Below are positions 63,949 to 64,000 of a DNA stretch of 64,000 nt, piece by piece. The stretch is taken from positions 35,088 through 99,087 of the forward strand of contig JAKSIJ010000010.1 of the NCBI GenBank assembly GCA_024398875.1, in the 5' to 3' direction. The first letter of the stretch is position 1; every line of letters begins with the position of its first letter. Below the pieces are notes generated by a model that worked only from the letters and a program-made list of their open reading frames with translations, was not told the origin of the DNA and searched no databases. Made by a program: the position numbers and the translations under genes. The stretch comes from Fibrobacter sp. GTDB taxonomy: Bacteria > Fibrobacterota > Fibrobacteria > Fibrobacterales > Fibrobacteraceae.

Positions 63949-63999
63949 TTATATGACAAAAAGGTACCTGAAAAACAGGTACTTTTTGATTATATGACA
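63949..63999 (+). terminator. Hairpin with T run flanked by direct 10-mers
   Basis: AAAAGGTACCTG pairs with CAGGTACTTTTT (one G-T pair) around AAAAA, at 63958-63986, making a good terminator in plus orientation. TTATATGACA occurs at 63949-63958 and again at 63990-63999, 41 bases apart, so the hairpin is enclosed by direct repeats. Confidence 0.6.
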
Positions 64000-64000
64000 T

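Noticed and set aside
1..64000. CRISPR arrays, insertion sequences, prophage or integrase genes.
   Set aside because: No regularly spaced repeats, transposase motifs or phage genes were seen on either strand.

Overview
The window looks like a chromosomal segment of a Fibrobacter species (phylum Fibrobacterota). The strongest taxonomic clue is a 613-residue protein at 52656-54497 built from three FISUMP (Fibrobacter succinogenes major paralogous) domains. A secreted GH45 endoglucanase, a DUF4954 beta-helix protein and a Gram-negative envelope gene set (LpoA-like protein, outer-membrane barrels, OPX exporter) agree with this. No transposase, phage gene or CRISPR array was seen.

Region 1 (1-13882) is a nearly uninterrupted translation superoperon: 3' part of tuf, then the S10, spc and alpha operon genes fused head to tail (rpsJ-rplC-rplD-rplW-rplB-rpsS-rplV-rpsC-rplP-rpmC-rpsQ-rplN-rplX-rplE-rpsN-rpsH-rplF-rplR-rpsE-rpmD-rplO-secY-infA-rpmJ-rpsM-rpsK-rpoA-rplQ), closed by a strong terminator. 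rpsD is missing from its usual place between rpsK and rpoA, and adk/map are missing between secY and infA. Region 2 (13900-18846) is a small polysaccharide export/polymerisation set: OPX exporter, Wzz-type chain-length protein, Wzy-type polymerase and, on the other strand, a Wzx-type flippase. It contains no glycosyltransferase.

Region 3 (18883-24810) is tRNA-Leu(UAG) followed by the protein-quality operon tig-clpP-clpX-lon; the Lon carries an unusual basic tail. Region 4 (24883-29396, minus strand) pairs a single polypeptide made of two tandem RNase E/G copies, the second lacking the catalytic aspartates, with a short phosphotransacetylase. Region 5 (29601-41833) holds an NSS sodium symporter, a YggS PLP protein, a NERD protein, tRNA-Ser(GCU) with a clear promoter and terminator, a large class A penicillin-binding protein, a lipoprotein, a TauE/SafE permease, a GIY-YIG protein, an outer-membrane barrel and murJ.

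Region 6 (41902-47349) carries a GH45 cellulase, purM, a cyclic-nucleotide-domain/PATAN protein, an orphan metal-type substrate-binding lipoprotein and a second outer-membrane protein. Region 7 (47399-57446) has a NYN protein; a three-gene operon (nucleotidyltransferase-like, LpoA-like, TPR-like secreted protein); an SSS symporter; the operon DUF4954-metallopeptidase-FISUMP; and a small GGDEF-like protein. Region 8 (57450-64000) is the accessory end: a GT4 glycosyltransferase whose coding region has absorbed a dispersed repeat, an ATPase with a nuclease-like C-terminus preceded by a three-octamer operator-like site, two lipoproteins (one with a transglutaminase-like triad), and an unrecognised coiled-coil protein. 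The last 270 bases hold no convincing gene.

The most unusual object is the tandem RNase E/G enzyme-pseudoenzyme fusion. Other points worth a second look are the repeat insertion inside the glycosyltransferase, the histone-like tail on Lon, the large insert in the PBP transpeptidase domain, and the palindromes upstream of murJ and of the accessory ATPase.
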